Below are positions 11,243 to 22,615 of a stretch of 64,000 nucleotides of DNA, piece after piece. Position numbers and translations under genes: made by a program. Each line of letters opens with the position of its first letter. Within the stretch, counting starts at the first letter, position 1. A model generated the notes under the pieces. It saw nothing but the letters and a program-made list of their open reading frames with translations, had not been told where the DNA came from and ran no database searches. The DNA is taken from contig KV748177.1 of NCBI GenBank assembly GCA_001692895.1, positions 4,130,130-4,194,129 of the forward strand, written 5' to 3'. The DNA comes from Cenococcum geophilum 1.58 (lineage: Eukaryota; Ascomycota; Dothideomycetes; Gloniales; Gloniaceae).

Positions 11243-12473
11243 TCAACTTGTTTTCTCATCTTCCTCCGTAGTCATTGTCTTTCCCATGATTCCATTGGCC
11301 ATTGCCGCGTCAACCCCACTCCACACCCTAACGATACTTTGTACACCCACTGGTAGCACACCAAGCCACCCAATCCACCTTGCATAAAGCGGCACAGCAA
11401 TCTCTCCGCTTTCTCCTCGATCTACCATTTTAATAATCTCCTTCGCTACATCTACAGGCGCGACAACCGGTGCAAAGAAACTCGATGGCGTTTTGACTCG
11501 GGCAAACATAGGCGTTGAGAGCTGTCCTGGCGTGCAAAGGATGGTGCGAATATTCTGGGCCTGTGGGTTACGGGCGAGTTCAGCACGGAGGGACGAATGT
11601 AAAGCGAGCAAGGCGGCTTTGGAGGCGGTGTAATCGGAAAGATTAGCAGCGCCTAGGCGCGCGAGAACGCTGGATATAGTCACGATTGTGCCGCGGTCGG
11701 AGGCAAGCATGCCCGGGAGGAAGGTTTGGAGCGTGTGGAAATGGGAGAGAGTATTTACACGGAAGGTCCTGGCAGATATTAGCGCTATGTTAGGGCGAAA
11801 GCATAAGGAGAGGGCGAACCTTTCTATCTCCTCCGGGGACAGGTCGAGGAGAGGTTTTCCGTTCACAATGCCCGCATTGTTGATTAGGATGGTGGGAGTG
11901 CCGAGCTAAACACACAGCCAAATCAGCATACCAAATTTTCCATCTGACAATGCGCCTTGATGCTGTGATACTTACATCCTCCTCAATCTTCTTCCTCACT
12001 TCTTCAACCTGTTTTCTATCCCCTACATCGCACTCATAATACACAATCCCTTTCTCCTCTGCTTCATCCTCTTCCACATTTCGCACATCCACCACCGCCA
12101 CATTCGCCCCGCGCATTCCATACACATCCGCGATTAGCGCTCCTAGCCCGCTTGCGCCTCCCGTCACCACTATCACTTCATCGCTAAGATCTACCTCACG
12201 CGCCGCGCCGTACGCGATTCTGTCACTAATCAAGCCGAGGATATAGATGAGGGTGAGGAGCGAGGCCCAAGCAATGGTAGCCTGCATCGCGGTGTGCGTA
12301 TAAGGCGTTGCCTGGGCGCGCAGCGAGAGGGGCAGCATCCAGGCGACGAAAGGGTGCAGAAACGTGCGGTTCAAGACCGTCAGGAACAAGTCGATTGTCA
12401 AGTGATGATGCCATGATTTCTCGGGCTTTAAGGCGGTAGATGTGGACGACGATATGACCCTTGCGGTAGTCAT
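11243..12473 (-). CDS. Membrane-anchored short-chain dehydrogenase/reductase
   Basis: Three exons on the minus strand: 12473-11976, 11905-11820 and 11768-11243, giving 369 residues. The second intron (51 bp) is in frame and looks like coding sequence if not removed. A hydrophobic segment at about residues 65-82 precedes the Rossmann fold. Classical SDR motifs follow: TGGASGLG (about 104-111), NNAG, catalytic serine in ISSVLA, and YTASK. N-terminal anchor plus motif set resemble the retinol-dehydrogenase/17-beta-HSD-11-like group (SDR16C type), which acts on lipophilic alcohols at the ER or lipid droplets. The substrate is not deducible. It ends 30 residues after a weak second hydrophobic stretch (WIGWLGVLPVG). 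Confidence 0.88.
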
Positions 12474-13571
12474 GGCGGGTATAAGGCTGTGGAGGTTGTA
12501 ATGGAGGGGCGCACGGTTGGAAATATGATATATGATTAAGGTGGTTTTAGAAGATAAATATACAACGGAAAATCTATCCTAAACCTTGGGGAAGGGATAC
12601 AGGTGCAATTGAGGGGGATGAGGAGGGAGAAGGAGACATGGTGTTCTTTCAGCGGTTTCTATCATGGCTCTGCAGTTCGAAGCGTTTCATCGCAAGCCCC
12701 GAGCGTTGAGTGGTGAAGGAGCAGACGGCAGGCGCCAAACAAGGTTCCGCCTTCCAGCGCTCCCTATCAACATTCGAACACTCCTAAACGACGGACGAAA
12801 GATAAACGTCACTTGTACCACCTCTATGTATTTCCCTAAATTTTCGTAGAACAGCACGTAGCCGCAACCTCCCGACTATCTTGCACAACGACCTCTCAAT
12901 ACTGCAGTGAGGGTGACCTGCCGTCCAACTACAACCGGGATCTACACATGATCGACAGGTAAAAGGAACCCAGAACATAACTACGAAGTTAGGCAAAGCG
13001 CAAGTCAGCACAAGACCGGTCAATCAGTGCTGTTCTTCTCGCCTTCATTCCGCTTGACCTTCACCTAGTCACGAATTCTACTGGACTCCTGACTCCCCAA
13101 CGCGAGAGTACAAGGCAGCATATTAGGTACATGTACCTGAATACGAAGACCGGTGACCATGAAGAAGATTATGCATCATCAAGGGAAGATGGACTTGTAC
13201 TAATTGCTTCTCAACTTTATATTCAGGTAGCGATATAAATCATTTGTTCCTCAAGCATTACGAGATCAGCTTTCCCAAGTGCCAAGTTTTACACAATTAT
13301 GTTTGTAGCACGGGAGGTGGTTGCCTTAACGTCATTAAAGCCATTCCCACCGCTGCTGCAGAATCCCGAGATTGGCCCCATGATTCTGGCTCCAGTCTCC
13401 TGATGCTCATGCTGCAATACATTACGGAAGACAAAGTGTAGTCCTAATAATGGTGTAAATCTGGGTGTAGGTATGTATAAATTTGAATTACTTGCTTTTG
13501 TCTTATCTTTCCATCCCTATCTACTGTCCAAATCTGTTGTTTTTGAAAGTCACCACACTCGTTCGCCCAAG
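12474..13571. other. 1.1 kb intergenic, no gene seen
   Basis: Spacer between the SDR start and the first BYS1 relic. Only short, low-quality open stretches; none has a recognisable motif. It should hold the promoters of both neighbours. Confidence 0.4.
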
Positions 13572-14047
13572 ATGCGTTTGTCCCAGATTGTTCTCTCTGC
13601 CTTCGCAGCGGCCGTCCCCTCAGTTGGACACGCCATTGTCGTAAACAACTACCCGGTCGACCTCTTTCTCTGATCCGTCGGCTCTAGCATTAAGCCTAAG
13701 CAAACCTCCATCATGGCGGCCGCTATACCGAACAAATGCGTTACGACACCAGAACTAGAGGCTTTATATTAAAATCACGTGTGGCGTAAATGGCCTCTGA
13801 TCATAGCTCGCAGCTAAATTTCGCTTATGCACTCGACCAACCCGGTGGCACCGTGTACTACGGCATATCGGACGTTTTTAGGGATCCTCTTGCTGGACAC
13901 AGCGTTATTATTACGGGCACGGGCAATTGTCTGGCCATTAACTAGCCTACCGGAGTTGCCCCTTCTGGCAATCCAACTAAAGCGTGCCCATCTACCAATG
14001 ACTTTACTACACGCTGTGCTGACTTTGCTGCTCCAAACGGAGGATAA
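13572..14047 (+). pseudogene. BYS1-domain secreted protein, broken copy 1
   Basis: Starts with a clear signal peptide (MRLSQIVLSAFAAAVPSVGHA) and the BYS1/thaumatin-like opening VVNNYPVDLFL. A TGA then falls where the paralogue downstream has tryptophan (IWSVGSAI). A frameshift follows near 13715, and two more stops (TAA near 13786, TAG near 13943) interrupt a still recognisable remainder ending CADFAAPNGG. The family comprises small secreted proteins of unclear function in dimorphic and plant-associated fungi. Four independent lesions make expression of a normal product very unlikely. Confidence 0.75.
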
Positions 14048-14725
14048 ATAGTGGGTCATCCAAATATAATATTACAACATTGTTTAGATCAGAATTTAAC
14101 TGGTCCAAATAGATTCAACTACTAAGTAGGCAAAGCGCCTGTGGAAAATTTTGAGATTTTGCGTTCAAGCTTGACAGTAAATTTGCCATTTCATAGCCGC
14201 AGGGAACCGCCTTGAAGTCCGCGTTTGGGGTGTCTTTTGTGTAATGGGAATTATGAAACGTTGGAACTAGTCTTCACACTATTATTGGGTTCGATAATAT
14301 CAAACCGTTCATATATTTGGGGTTTCATGAACATATCACACCTTAATGATGGAGCTAGTGAGCCACAGGCAATCACCGATGGATTTTAATACTATCGGCA
14401 GAGATATGTGCTGTCAATAATCCAACATGTACGCCATTATAGCACTCTTGGCCAGTGGAGCTAACGGGAAGCCGCAAATACCTCACGAGCACTTGGATTT
14501 GATTTCGATCTCATGACAGTTCGCATTACCGGTTAGAGCACAAACTAAAGATGAGGCGGAGCATTGAATGTCACCCCGTAAAAGCGGCTGCAGGTTAGTA
14601 CGCCGTGTTTTCTTTTATAAACTGCAGTATATAAGATCATAAGTTTCCCCATTGCCTTATCTTCTCACTAGGTTCATCAGTACTGGTTTTCTGCTCATAG
14701 CGGCATATCCACTTGATCACCCAAG

Positions 14726-15202
14726 ATGTTTTTCCCATATATCTCCGCCCTAGCGATCTTCGCACCCATGGTCAGCGCGGTTGGGAGCGTAACCATCTAT
14801 AACAACTGTCCACAATCCATCATTTACATTTGGTCTGTCGGCTCAGCTATCCCCACTAGCCCATGGGTCACGCTTCCGGAGAACACCTACTATGAGCAAT
14901 TCCGCGAGGACCCCGTCACAGGTGGCATTTCAATCAAAATACTGACGTCATAAAACGGTCTCTATGATGGTAACCCTCAGATGGACCTGGCGTACACTGT
15001 TGACCCCGATGCTGGCAAGGTCTGGTACGATCTCTCAGATATCGACGGTGATCCTTTTGCTGGAAATGTTGTCAATCTAGAGAGCCCTGGCTGTCCTGGG
15101 GTGACTTGGCCAGATGGTGTGCGGCCTATAGGAGCTGAACCTATGGCTTGTGACATCGATGCGCAGCTGAACCTCTTCTTATGCGGGGGTAGTTTGCCTT
15201 GA
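14726..15202 (+). pseudogene. BYS1-domain secreted protein, copy 2 with one stop
   Basis: A signal peptide (MFFPYISALAIFAPMVSA) is followed by VTIYNNCPQSIIYIWSVGSA, the core of the BYS1 domain. One TAA at 14951-14953 interrupts the frame, which otherwise continues unbroken to the TGA at 15200-15202, including the cysteine-containing end ACDIDAQLNLFLCGG. The context around the stop (ILTS-stop-NGLYDG) has no plausible intron. It is a tandem paralogue of the copy 680 bp upstream and much less decayed. A TATA-like run (GTATATAAGA) lies about 95 bp upstream of the ATG. A single recent nonsense change, or a sequencing error, would explain it. Confidence 0.7.
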
Positions 15203-16010
15203 TAAGATGTAAGAGGTGAGTGTACTAAGAAGCTTTCAGCATATGGGTGGGTTTGACTAACTTGGAGTAGCCACAGCTAAGATCCGGTGACATGGTGACT
15301 TGGGGGCCAGGGAAGATTGTCAGCTCTTCATTTACGACACTCTATTGTTGCAGCAGATGGATTGTGATGGCTATTAAGAGGGCATTTTCTATTTGATATG
15401 ACTTTTCACCGGTAACTTAATAGAGATAATGAAGTATTCGGTGCATGTGTATAACAATCGCCCACACTTTTTGGCGAATGCCAGCTTGATGCTGCCTTGG
15501 CCTATATCAAACGGGCCCCGTCCGGGTTCGCGTCTTGCTAAATTTCTTTTGAAGTATTCCAGATAATAGAATCCAGATAGACTTTTCATGCAATATGATA
15601 CCTTGTCTGCGTGATATATTAGCGAATGAGAACATGGGGAGAGACCGAGGGATGACATCGGCGATTGTTTATCCGATTCCTCTTCACTAACTAATTCGGG
15701 CAAGGCGGTCTGGGCCGGCGGTCATGCTTCCGCAGTGCGCTCAGAGTATTGACAGCGAAAAGAAAGGCAATTGTCCATCCTCATACAAATTCCTTTACCA
15801 AATACCAGATACCACGTAGTCATACTTTAGCTACCTCTCACCTGATGTAAATATTTTTTCTTTTCTTTGAGCCTCTCTCCTGCTAATCACTCACTCACCC
15901 TCGATCAGCCCTGGACGTTCGCATACAATCGCAAAGCTCCTCAAACTTCCACCTGCGGCCTCCCGCAGCAAACCGACATCCCGAATCTAAATCATAAGCC
16001 TCCCGAAGTC
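15203..16010. other. Intergenic, promoter and leader of Sds3
   Basis: No gene seen. The last 150 bases are pyrimidine-rich, as in many fungal 5' leaders, and run into the Sds3 start at 16011. Confidence 0.4.
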
Positions 16011-17764
16011 ATGGCGCGTAATCGAAGTGCTTCGCCACCTGACAACTTCCCTTTGGGCCATTCCGCAACCTCCCCGCAACCGCTTGTTTCGAAGCGCGAC
16101 AAACGAAGGAATATGCTCTCTGACAAACTACAAGACATGGTGGCATCCTTTTCAGATAATCGGGATAGCCACTACAGGGCTCAGTTGGCGGCGGTTCAAG
16201 CCGACATGAATTTGATCATGAAGGCAGACCCGTACGCTAATAAGCCCTTAGATGACAACGGAGAGGAAGCCGCAGAATTGATTGCATCTATCATGGGGAA
16301 CAGCGTGCCTGCAGTACCCAGCGCTGGAACTGATTATATTGCGCAAGTTGGAGCGTACTACTCTCGGTTTGTTGAGGCAGTAAATGATGCTCTGGAGGAG
16401 AGAGACTATGCCCTGACGATGCTTTGGGTGAGCGCGAAACCTTTCTGGCCGTTCGTTTTCCCGATCTAAAGCTAATCGATCCCTCCAAATAGAACAAGCA
16501 CGAAAGCAGCAAGCACGAACTTCAGAGTACCCATGAATACAAAGTCCACGTCGCGGAGGAAGAACATCGGCTCCTGGCTGGCACACTTCGCGAAAGACTT
16601 ACCCAAAGTGTTACAGCGAGACGGACAAGATTGTTAAGAGAAAAGGAACAATTAGATCTTGCCGATAGTAATGCTCTTCTTCTACATCCAAACCAATTCA
16701 GCATCGCAAACCCCGCGAGCCCTGGAGGAGCGCAGAGCAACCGAAAAACAAGACACACTAGGCATCGAGTTGGGGATCCAGACGATTTAGTTAGCGCGGC
16801 GGCGGCAGCGGAGAATAAACGTAAGCGAAAGGCCTTTGAAGAAAATGATAACGGGTCGCCTGGACCTGTTGGAAGAAATATTGAGCTTGGGGTGGGATCA
16901 CCGTTCCGCGATGCCAAGGCGAAGACTATTCACACTCAATTTGAGGCTCCTGCCTTCTCAGTCGACCGTCTTTTCACTGAAAAGGAGCTTGCCATGGCTA
17001 TGAATACTGCTACTATGGCTGCAGCTCACTTCTTCGCGAGAATGAAAAATTCCGACCCTACCACCCAAGATACTACCACAAACGGTGCTAACGGCGTCAA
17101 CCATGATAACAACTCTGACAATGAAGGAGGCCCTTCGAATAATAATGAGATGGAGCAAGATTCCGAATCCCCCCCTGCCGCGACCGATATGTCGCGCACA
17201 ATCTCTCAATCTCACCATGCCACTCGAGGAGCAACCCGCAGTGCCCTAGGTGACCTCGCAGCCCTCGCCTCCCGCGCCTACCCATTCCCCACCTCCCACC
17301 CTGTTATTCTCCCTGCCAACATCGGTAGTAAGCCAAACGCTGCCGCGCCAACTCCAGCACCTCTACCAGTCCAAGACGTAGATCAAGATCTTATGATCAT
17401 GATGCGAGATGCGCCGCCCGACGATCCATTGAATGAGAAACTCCTCAGCGACGCTTGCGGCCCATTGAAGACACGGGAGTATCAGTACCAGCCACCGGGT
17501 TGGCAGCAACCGATTCCGGAGATCACGAGTAACATTAGGACTATCGCGCCGCACCTGGAAGTTGGCATGGGAGGCGTTCCGATGAGCACACAGAGCAGTG
17601 TTGGGGGATATAGCGAAATGGGTATGGGTGGCGGTGTGCCCATGAACCGATTCGGGGAGGGCAGCTCACTAGGAGGAATTGGTATGAGAAGAGTTGCAAG
17701 TGGGGCTGGATATTCAGAAGCAGGCCAGGGTGCTGGAAGGAGGGGTAGAGGAAGAGGCGCATAG
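16011..17764 (+). CDS. sds3: Sds3-like subunit of the Rpd3/Sin3 histone deacetylase complex
   Basis: Two exons, 16011-16427 and 16493-17764 (intron of 65 bp), give 562 residues. The ATG at 16011 is chosen because upstream in-frame codons lack an ATG. The N-terminal half carries the Sds3 region (KRDKRRNMLSDKLQ, then HYRAQLAAVQADMNLI, ADPYANKPLDD). After the intron come a charged helical segment, LREKEQLDLADSNALLLHP, and the fungal block NPASPGG...RKTRHTRHRV, with FTEKELAMAMN near residue 330. The tail is low complexity and ends in an RG-rich run (GAGRRGRGRGA). Sds3 scaffolds Rpd3-type deacetylase to Sin3 in nuclear repression. The match across the whole length makes this a confident call. Confidence 0.88.
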
Positions 17765-18265
17765 GTAAGTAATGTATGACTAATTTTATTCTTCATCTTT
17801 AATGTGCTACCTGCACTGGCTGGTTAGCTGGTTTGCGGGTGTTGTACTAGTTGCTCAAGATTACATGGCGCATGGATGGCGTTGTATGCGTATTTGAACT
17901 TTTAGGAGGCGGAGGATCAGTTCTGCATTATGAGCGTGGGATGCGTTTCATTGTATACGGGTGTGTTTGAGTATATCGGGATGCTCGGACATGTGTTTTA
18001 TTTGCTTTAACGATGATCCATGATTAGGGAGATTCCCTCATTCTCTTTTCTATCATATAAGTTCTACTATATGTAGCAAGCTCATAAATTTTATGATATT
18101 ACTTGATGTTTCTTATTTAACTTTGAGAAAATTTGTCGTAAATTTCGGAATCTAAAACAAACGCAGATCCCACCATTACTTCCACACTCCGGTATATAGT
18201 AATTATGAAACAGCTCATTACGCTAATCGCAACGAAAGTTTTGAAATTGAAGTTTTCATCCATCG
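17765..18265. other. 3' region between convergent genes
   Basis: 500 bp between the ends of Sds3 and the DJ-1 relic, AT-rich toward 18050-18250. No gene seen; it probably holds both 3' UTRs. Confidence 0.4.
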
Positions 18266-19324
18266 CTACTTTAAGTTGCCCCTAACGACCTCAATGGCTT
18301 TCTTAGCCAAAAGCTGTGCATCCGGCGGAAACCTGCCGCTCACATAATTGTATGTCTCATCAAAAACGACGAACCTATCCTAATAATAGTCAGCATCACG
18401 TTCTCTTCTATGCCGCTCATGTCAAAACTACTCGAACTTACGGGCTCGTTGAATGACTGTTCTTATACTGCTTCTCCGAATCTCTCAAACTTCTCCTCAC
18501 CTACCCAACCCCAAATTGTCAGCCAAAAACACTTCAACACCAAACAAGAAAAAAGTCCTCTAAGCAGCAAGGGGGGGAACACTCACCGCCGCCTCAACAC
18601 TCTCACTCCCAGCACCATACGTCCTATAATAATCCCCCAGCACGGCCCTCGTGGCCCAAAAAAAACCCTGCTCCATCGCCCCCGGCAGCGCCGTCGTGCT
18701 CGCACCGAATAACACACTCTGCCCGTCGAGCCCCTTAGCCTCCGACAGCCCCAGCGCGCCGTGGCAGATGGCAGCGATGGTCTTGCCCGCACCGCCCGCT
18801 TTGCGCGTCTGCGGGAAGTAGGATACCAGGTGCTGCTGGATGCTGGCCGAGTCGATGACTTGTTGCACGCCCTTATCGTGCCCGCCGGGGAGGGAGACGA
18901 GTTGGTGCGCATCTAGAGAGAAGGAGGGGGCGGTTCAGGCGAGGGCGTGATGAACTCGGCGCTGGAGGGCATGGAGTTGTGCAGGGTTAGCGTGCGTTGG
19001 TTTGCGCCCTGAAGGGGTTCGGTTTCTGCAGTTTGAGCTAAGGCCAGAGGGATTGCGGGATGAACGGGCAAGCGGTTTTTGCGCCCGGCCGGTCAACATC
19101 TTTTTATCGCATTCTGGGGTTTTCCGATTTCGGTTGCGAAGGAGATGGAGAAGCCGGCGGATTTGAAGGTGGCGTAGGGGACGACGGCTTCTGGGAAGTA
19201 TGCTAGCTCTAGATAGTGCTGAAGACGTAAGATAAGACATAAAAGAGAAATTTTATGTACCGGTAAGGTCGTGACCATAGTCGGTCATTAGGAAGATGGC
19301 CTTAGGTGTAGAAGTAGACTCCAT
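18266..19324 (-). pseudogene. DJ-1/PfpI family protein, decayed
   Basis: The minus strand opens at 19324 with KAIFLMTDYGHDLT, continues with VVPYATFKSAGFSISFATE, and later shows LPGGHDKG, the nucleophile-elbow motif AAICHG (cysteine present), ALPGAMEQGFFWATR, and the terminal block ETYNYVSGRFPPDAQLLA ending at the TAG at 18266. The last two introns (GTGAGT... and GTAAGTTC...) splice cleanly. In the middle the frame is lost after FATEIGKP and again near 18950, where a TGA sits in the segment leading to LPGGHD. At least two lesions are therefore present. Relatives are class I glutamine-amidotransferase-like proteins, often glyoxalase III or chaperone-like; no activity can be claimed here. Confidence 0.7.
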
Positions 19325-20183
19325 CTCGTTCAAAACAGTGATCAAAGAAAGATTACATTTTTGCGCTCGAAAGGGATACTTAAAGTTGATAAACAGAAAT
19401 TGGGGTAGCGAGTATAGTAGTGAGAGAAATTTCAATTCTTTATATAAGTTAATGCAACGGTTGTAGTTATGGGAAACGAAGCTCTGTCTCACGGCCTGCA
19501 CACAAAGGTCAAACGGAGCCACGGTATGTGGAGCAACCATCTGATATAATCGGCCTCCAGACTTGCTTGAACTTTTCTATGGGAAATCCTTGATATTCAT
19601 TCTACCACGGAAATGAATAAGGGTTGAAGCATTCATAATTCCGTGTGAAAAGACACGTAGGAGGCTAACGGAGCCGAGACTTTTGACTTTCCTATACAGG
19701 GATAGCAGCTTGTCTGTTAGCAGTCACACTTCCGTCTCTTATGGATTAAATTATTTTTATCGCAGTAGTCAAGTATGGCAAAGGCTCGAATCATCTAGTT
19801 TCAGAGAGTCCAGTTGATATAGCAGAAAAAAATTCCCGAATCCTGTCACATAATTCCATATACCAGTATATCCAGAGAACAGCATTCAATAGTGACTTTG
19901 GCATATCGGCATATGTTCAAGCAAAAAAGTCATCTTCACGAGCCTAGAAGACAGTCCAATGAATATTCCTCCGATTGGGTTATTAAAAATAGGGTGAATA
20001 ACACCCAGTCTATATCAAATCAATATAGGCACCAACATCCCGATTGCTCGACGAGCACTTCGTCAAGTTCTCATCTACTCATCACTCATGAATAGATATG
20101 CATGACGTCGAAAACCCAGCCAACCCGATGTCCCAGAAATCCAGGATACGCCCATCTCACCCAATGTCGTTCAACAAAACTTC
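19325..20183. other. Intergenic, no gene seen
   Basis: 860 bp between the start of the DJ-1 relic and the 3' end of the CCDC124 gene. Short open stretches only, none with recognisable motifs. Confidence 0.4.
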
Positions 20184-20940
20184 TTACGTCGTACTAGCCA
20201 ACCTCTTCTCCGTCTTTTCCTTCTCCTGCTCTCTAATCTCCGCCAACTCGTCCCTTGTTGAGTTATATTTACCGGCGACTTGGTTGAACGGATTATCCGG
20301 ATGTTTTTCAAACTCTTTCCTAATCTGGTCGATCCTCTGCTGCCGTCTCAAACCCTTCTCATCTTTCATTTCCTCTAGTCTTCGCTCCTCATACTGCGCA
20401 TACGCTGCCTTAAACCGCCTCTCGGGATGTCGATCAACCTTGTCGGTGGTGTTATGCGTCAGGTCAAGCGCATCGAGAGCGTTGTCGATGCCAGAGGCAT
20501 TGAGCGTAGAGGGTGCTGAGAAGGAGGAGAGCGCGGAGTCTATGCCTTTGGCTTTCTTTTGTGCGGTTTTGGCGTTCCCGGCTTTGGCCTTTGTTGGGAG
20601 GGAAGCTTCCTCTTCTTTTAGTAGGGCTTCTTTCTCGGCTTTCTTGCGCGCTGCTTCGGCAGCTTTGGCGGCGGCGGCTTCACTATAGAGTAAGAACCGT
20701 TGTTAGCCTTTTATGAGTTGGATAAAGAATGGTGGTGGGCAAGTGCTTTAAATGTATATCAAACTAGGGAGAGTAGACTTGCGCTTTAGCGTTTGACTTG
20801 GCTCCCTTAGACCACTCCTTATCTTCCGCAGCGGCACCTTGTGCATCTTTGGCAGCTTGCTTCTGGGCTGCGGCTTCTGCCTTGCGGGCCTGGCCGGCGG
20901 CTTTCTTCGAGTTTTCGCCGGCGTTCTTTTTAGGCGCCAT
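20184..20940 (-). CDS. CCDC124/Lso2-family ribosome-associated protein
   Basis: Two exons, 20940-20783 and 20682-20184, give 218 residues. The protein is almost all charged, alanine-rich coiled coil (MAPKKNAGENSKKA..., EAARKKAEKEALLKEEE), followed by the conserved C-terminal block of this family: GIDNALDAL, then RRFKAAYAQYEERRLEEMK, then NPFNQVAGKYNS. Family members (yeast Lso2, human CCDC124) bind idle 80S ribosomes and help recovery from starvation. The intron (100 bp) uses a GC donor (GCAAGT) rather than GT, with a normal TATAG acceptor; only this choice keeps the frame. The start is the first ATG. Confidence 0.85.
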
Positions 20941-21305
20941 GCTGAGTGATTCGTGGAGTACAAAAACTCAGGAGGGAGTATGTAACAGGTTTTGAGCGAT
21001 AGTGTTGCGAGGTGGGAATTTTATATCGAAAAGATGTGGCGTTGTGAGTGACTGTATTATGCGGGTATGTAAATGCGCTGGTGACTCGGCCCCTCTGTTG
21101 ACTCGGCTGAAATGTATGGTAATATATCCTCTTGGCGGATGAACAACTACCAATCCTTCATCACGTTTTCCATACTCGACCGCATCACTAGTTGAAATTC
21201 GGCCAGAGTCTAGGTGAATACTCTACCACGCTAAGAACAATTACTAGCGGCCCCTGATCCTAGCAGGCTTTCCAGCTCATCATGCACAAATGGCTTTTAG
21301 GCAGG
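20941..21305. other. Upstream region of the CCDC124 gene
   Basis: No gene seen. It should contain the CCDC124 promoter; no clear TATA element. Confidence 0.35.
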
Positions 21306-21438
21306 TATCCCATCACCCGTCAAGGTACGACGTTATCGATAATGGTGTGGACCGTGCATATAACACTTCAATCCATGCCTCCTAATTGGCCAAATTCTTA
21401 TCGATAACGTAGGACGATAATTGACGGGTGATGGGATA
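21306..21438. mobile_element. 133 bp MITE with 18 bp perfect inverted ends
   Basis: The left end TATCCCATCACCCGTCAA (21306-21323) is perfectly inverted at 21421-21438. A further inner inverted match (ACGTTATCGATAA) makes most of the element a hairpin. TA at both ends suggests a Tc1/mariner-type target. There is no coding content. Confidence 0.75.
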
Positions 21439-22039
21439 GAGAATGCGGAGCTGAAATGAGGCCCTGCGGTCTGACCAAATTTCCATCTTGATATCTTCAG
21501 AGTGGCCATATGGTAGCGAATTGGTTTTCTTAACCCTTTCAGCTTTAAAACAGTTCTTCACCTTCTCTGTCTTCCTTTTAGTAAAGATGTTGTGCCCCTT
21601 GTTGATTTCAGCACAAGGCGGTCTAACATATCAGCATTTGGAACTACCGCAGCAGACGCTAAGCTTACCATCTATACAGAATATAGACGATTTACGGTAC
21701 CACTATCTACACGAAACTCACCTATATCGAGTCCAGGCATCGCTTCCAAAAACCAAAAAATCTTTGAGCCAACTTAAGTAATTTGAAGACCGCTGTACGC
21801 CAAGGCCGCGGTGCCGATCTACAAACGCGGATGTGCCGGGAGGGCTTAACTTAACCGCCGAGGATAGCCACGCCATTGACAAAAAAAATGAGACTGCAAA
21901 TAAGCGAGAGTACCCCAAAACTCTCCCCCCCATACATTTCATCATACATTTTGCAGATGCAGAGTCGTCCCCATACTTCTCAAAATAATAAGCAATATCT
22001 CTACTACGGGCAGTATAGGTCTCAAAAACACTATACAAC

Positions 22040-22260
22040 GCCGCAGAAGGCCTGTATTACTGGCGCGATCGAGTTTAACCACGCGATAGGCTTCCAGGGC
22101 CTCAACAATAAAGTCTTTAATTACTACGGCTGCTCGAAGGCCTCTGGCTATCGTATTCTTAGTAGTAAAAGTAGTCAAACGGAAAGACGACTATAAATTC
22201 CGGTAGTGGGCGATAAGAACGTGGATCTCGCGATTTTGCAGTCTCACTTTTTCTGTCAAT
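22040..22260 (+). pseudogene. Possible Tc1/mariner transposase N-terminal scrap
   Basis: An open piece ending at 22196 contains KACITGAIEFNHAIGFQGLNN and NYYGCSKASGYRIL. This resembles the helix-turn-helix start of fungal Tc1/mariner transposases, where a short acidic helix is followed by a VSKxxGYRxL motif. After the stop the next bases could continue that pattern (GRKRTWISR), but nothing firm follows to 22600. No inverted repeats were found around it. Confidence 0.35.
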
Positions 22261-22615
22261 CGCGTGCCAGCTTTCACCTTAACGTGCCCCCCCCCCAAGC
22301 GAGCCACCTCAATTACCTGATTCTAAGCCACGCTTACAGCGATGTGCACGACCAGCTTCTACCCCCCCCTTAACGAGAGCTCCAAAATTTTACATTCGGT
22401 ACGCGCATTACATAGTAATATATAATACTAAAGGATCCGCCTCCAGCGCAGCCTCGGCTCCACGATAGAGCTCCAGAGTTAACCCGGTCTAAAAGATCAC
22501 TGGCGCGGCCGTTATCAGAACTTTGGATGCAGCTGAAGTATTAGTTCACCTGAGAAGTGAGTGGAGATACTACGCAGTTATTAGACCGTTTCGTCAATCG
22601 AAGAGGCTCGAATTA

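Noticed and set aside
20098-20688. A 196-codon plus-strand frame opposite the CCDC124 gene
   Set aside because: It lies exactly antisense to a conserved coiled-coil coding exon and is Ser/Leu/Ala-rich in the way such shadows are.
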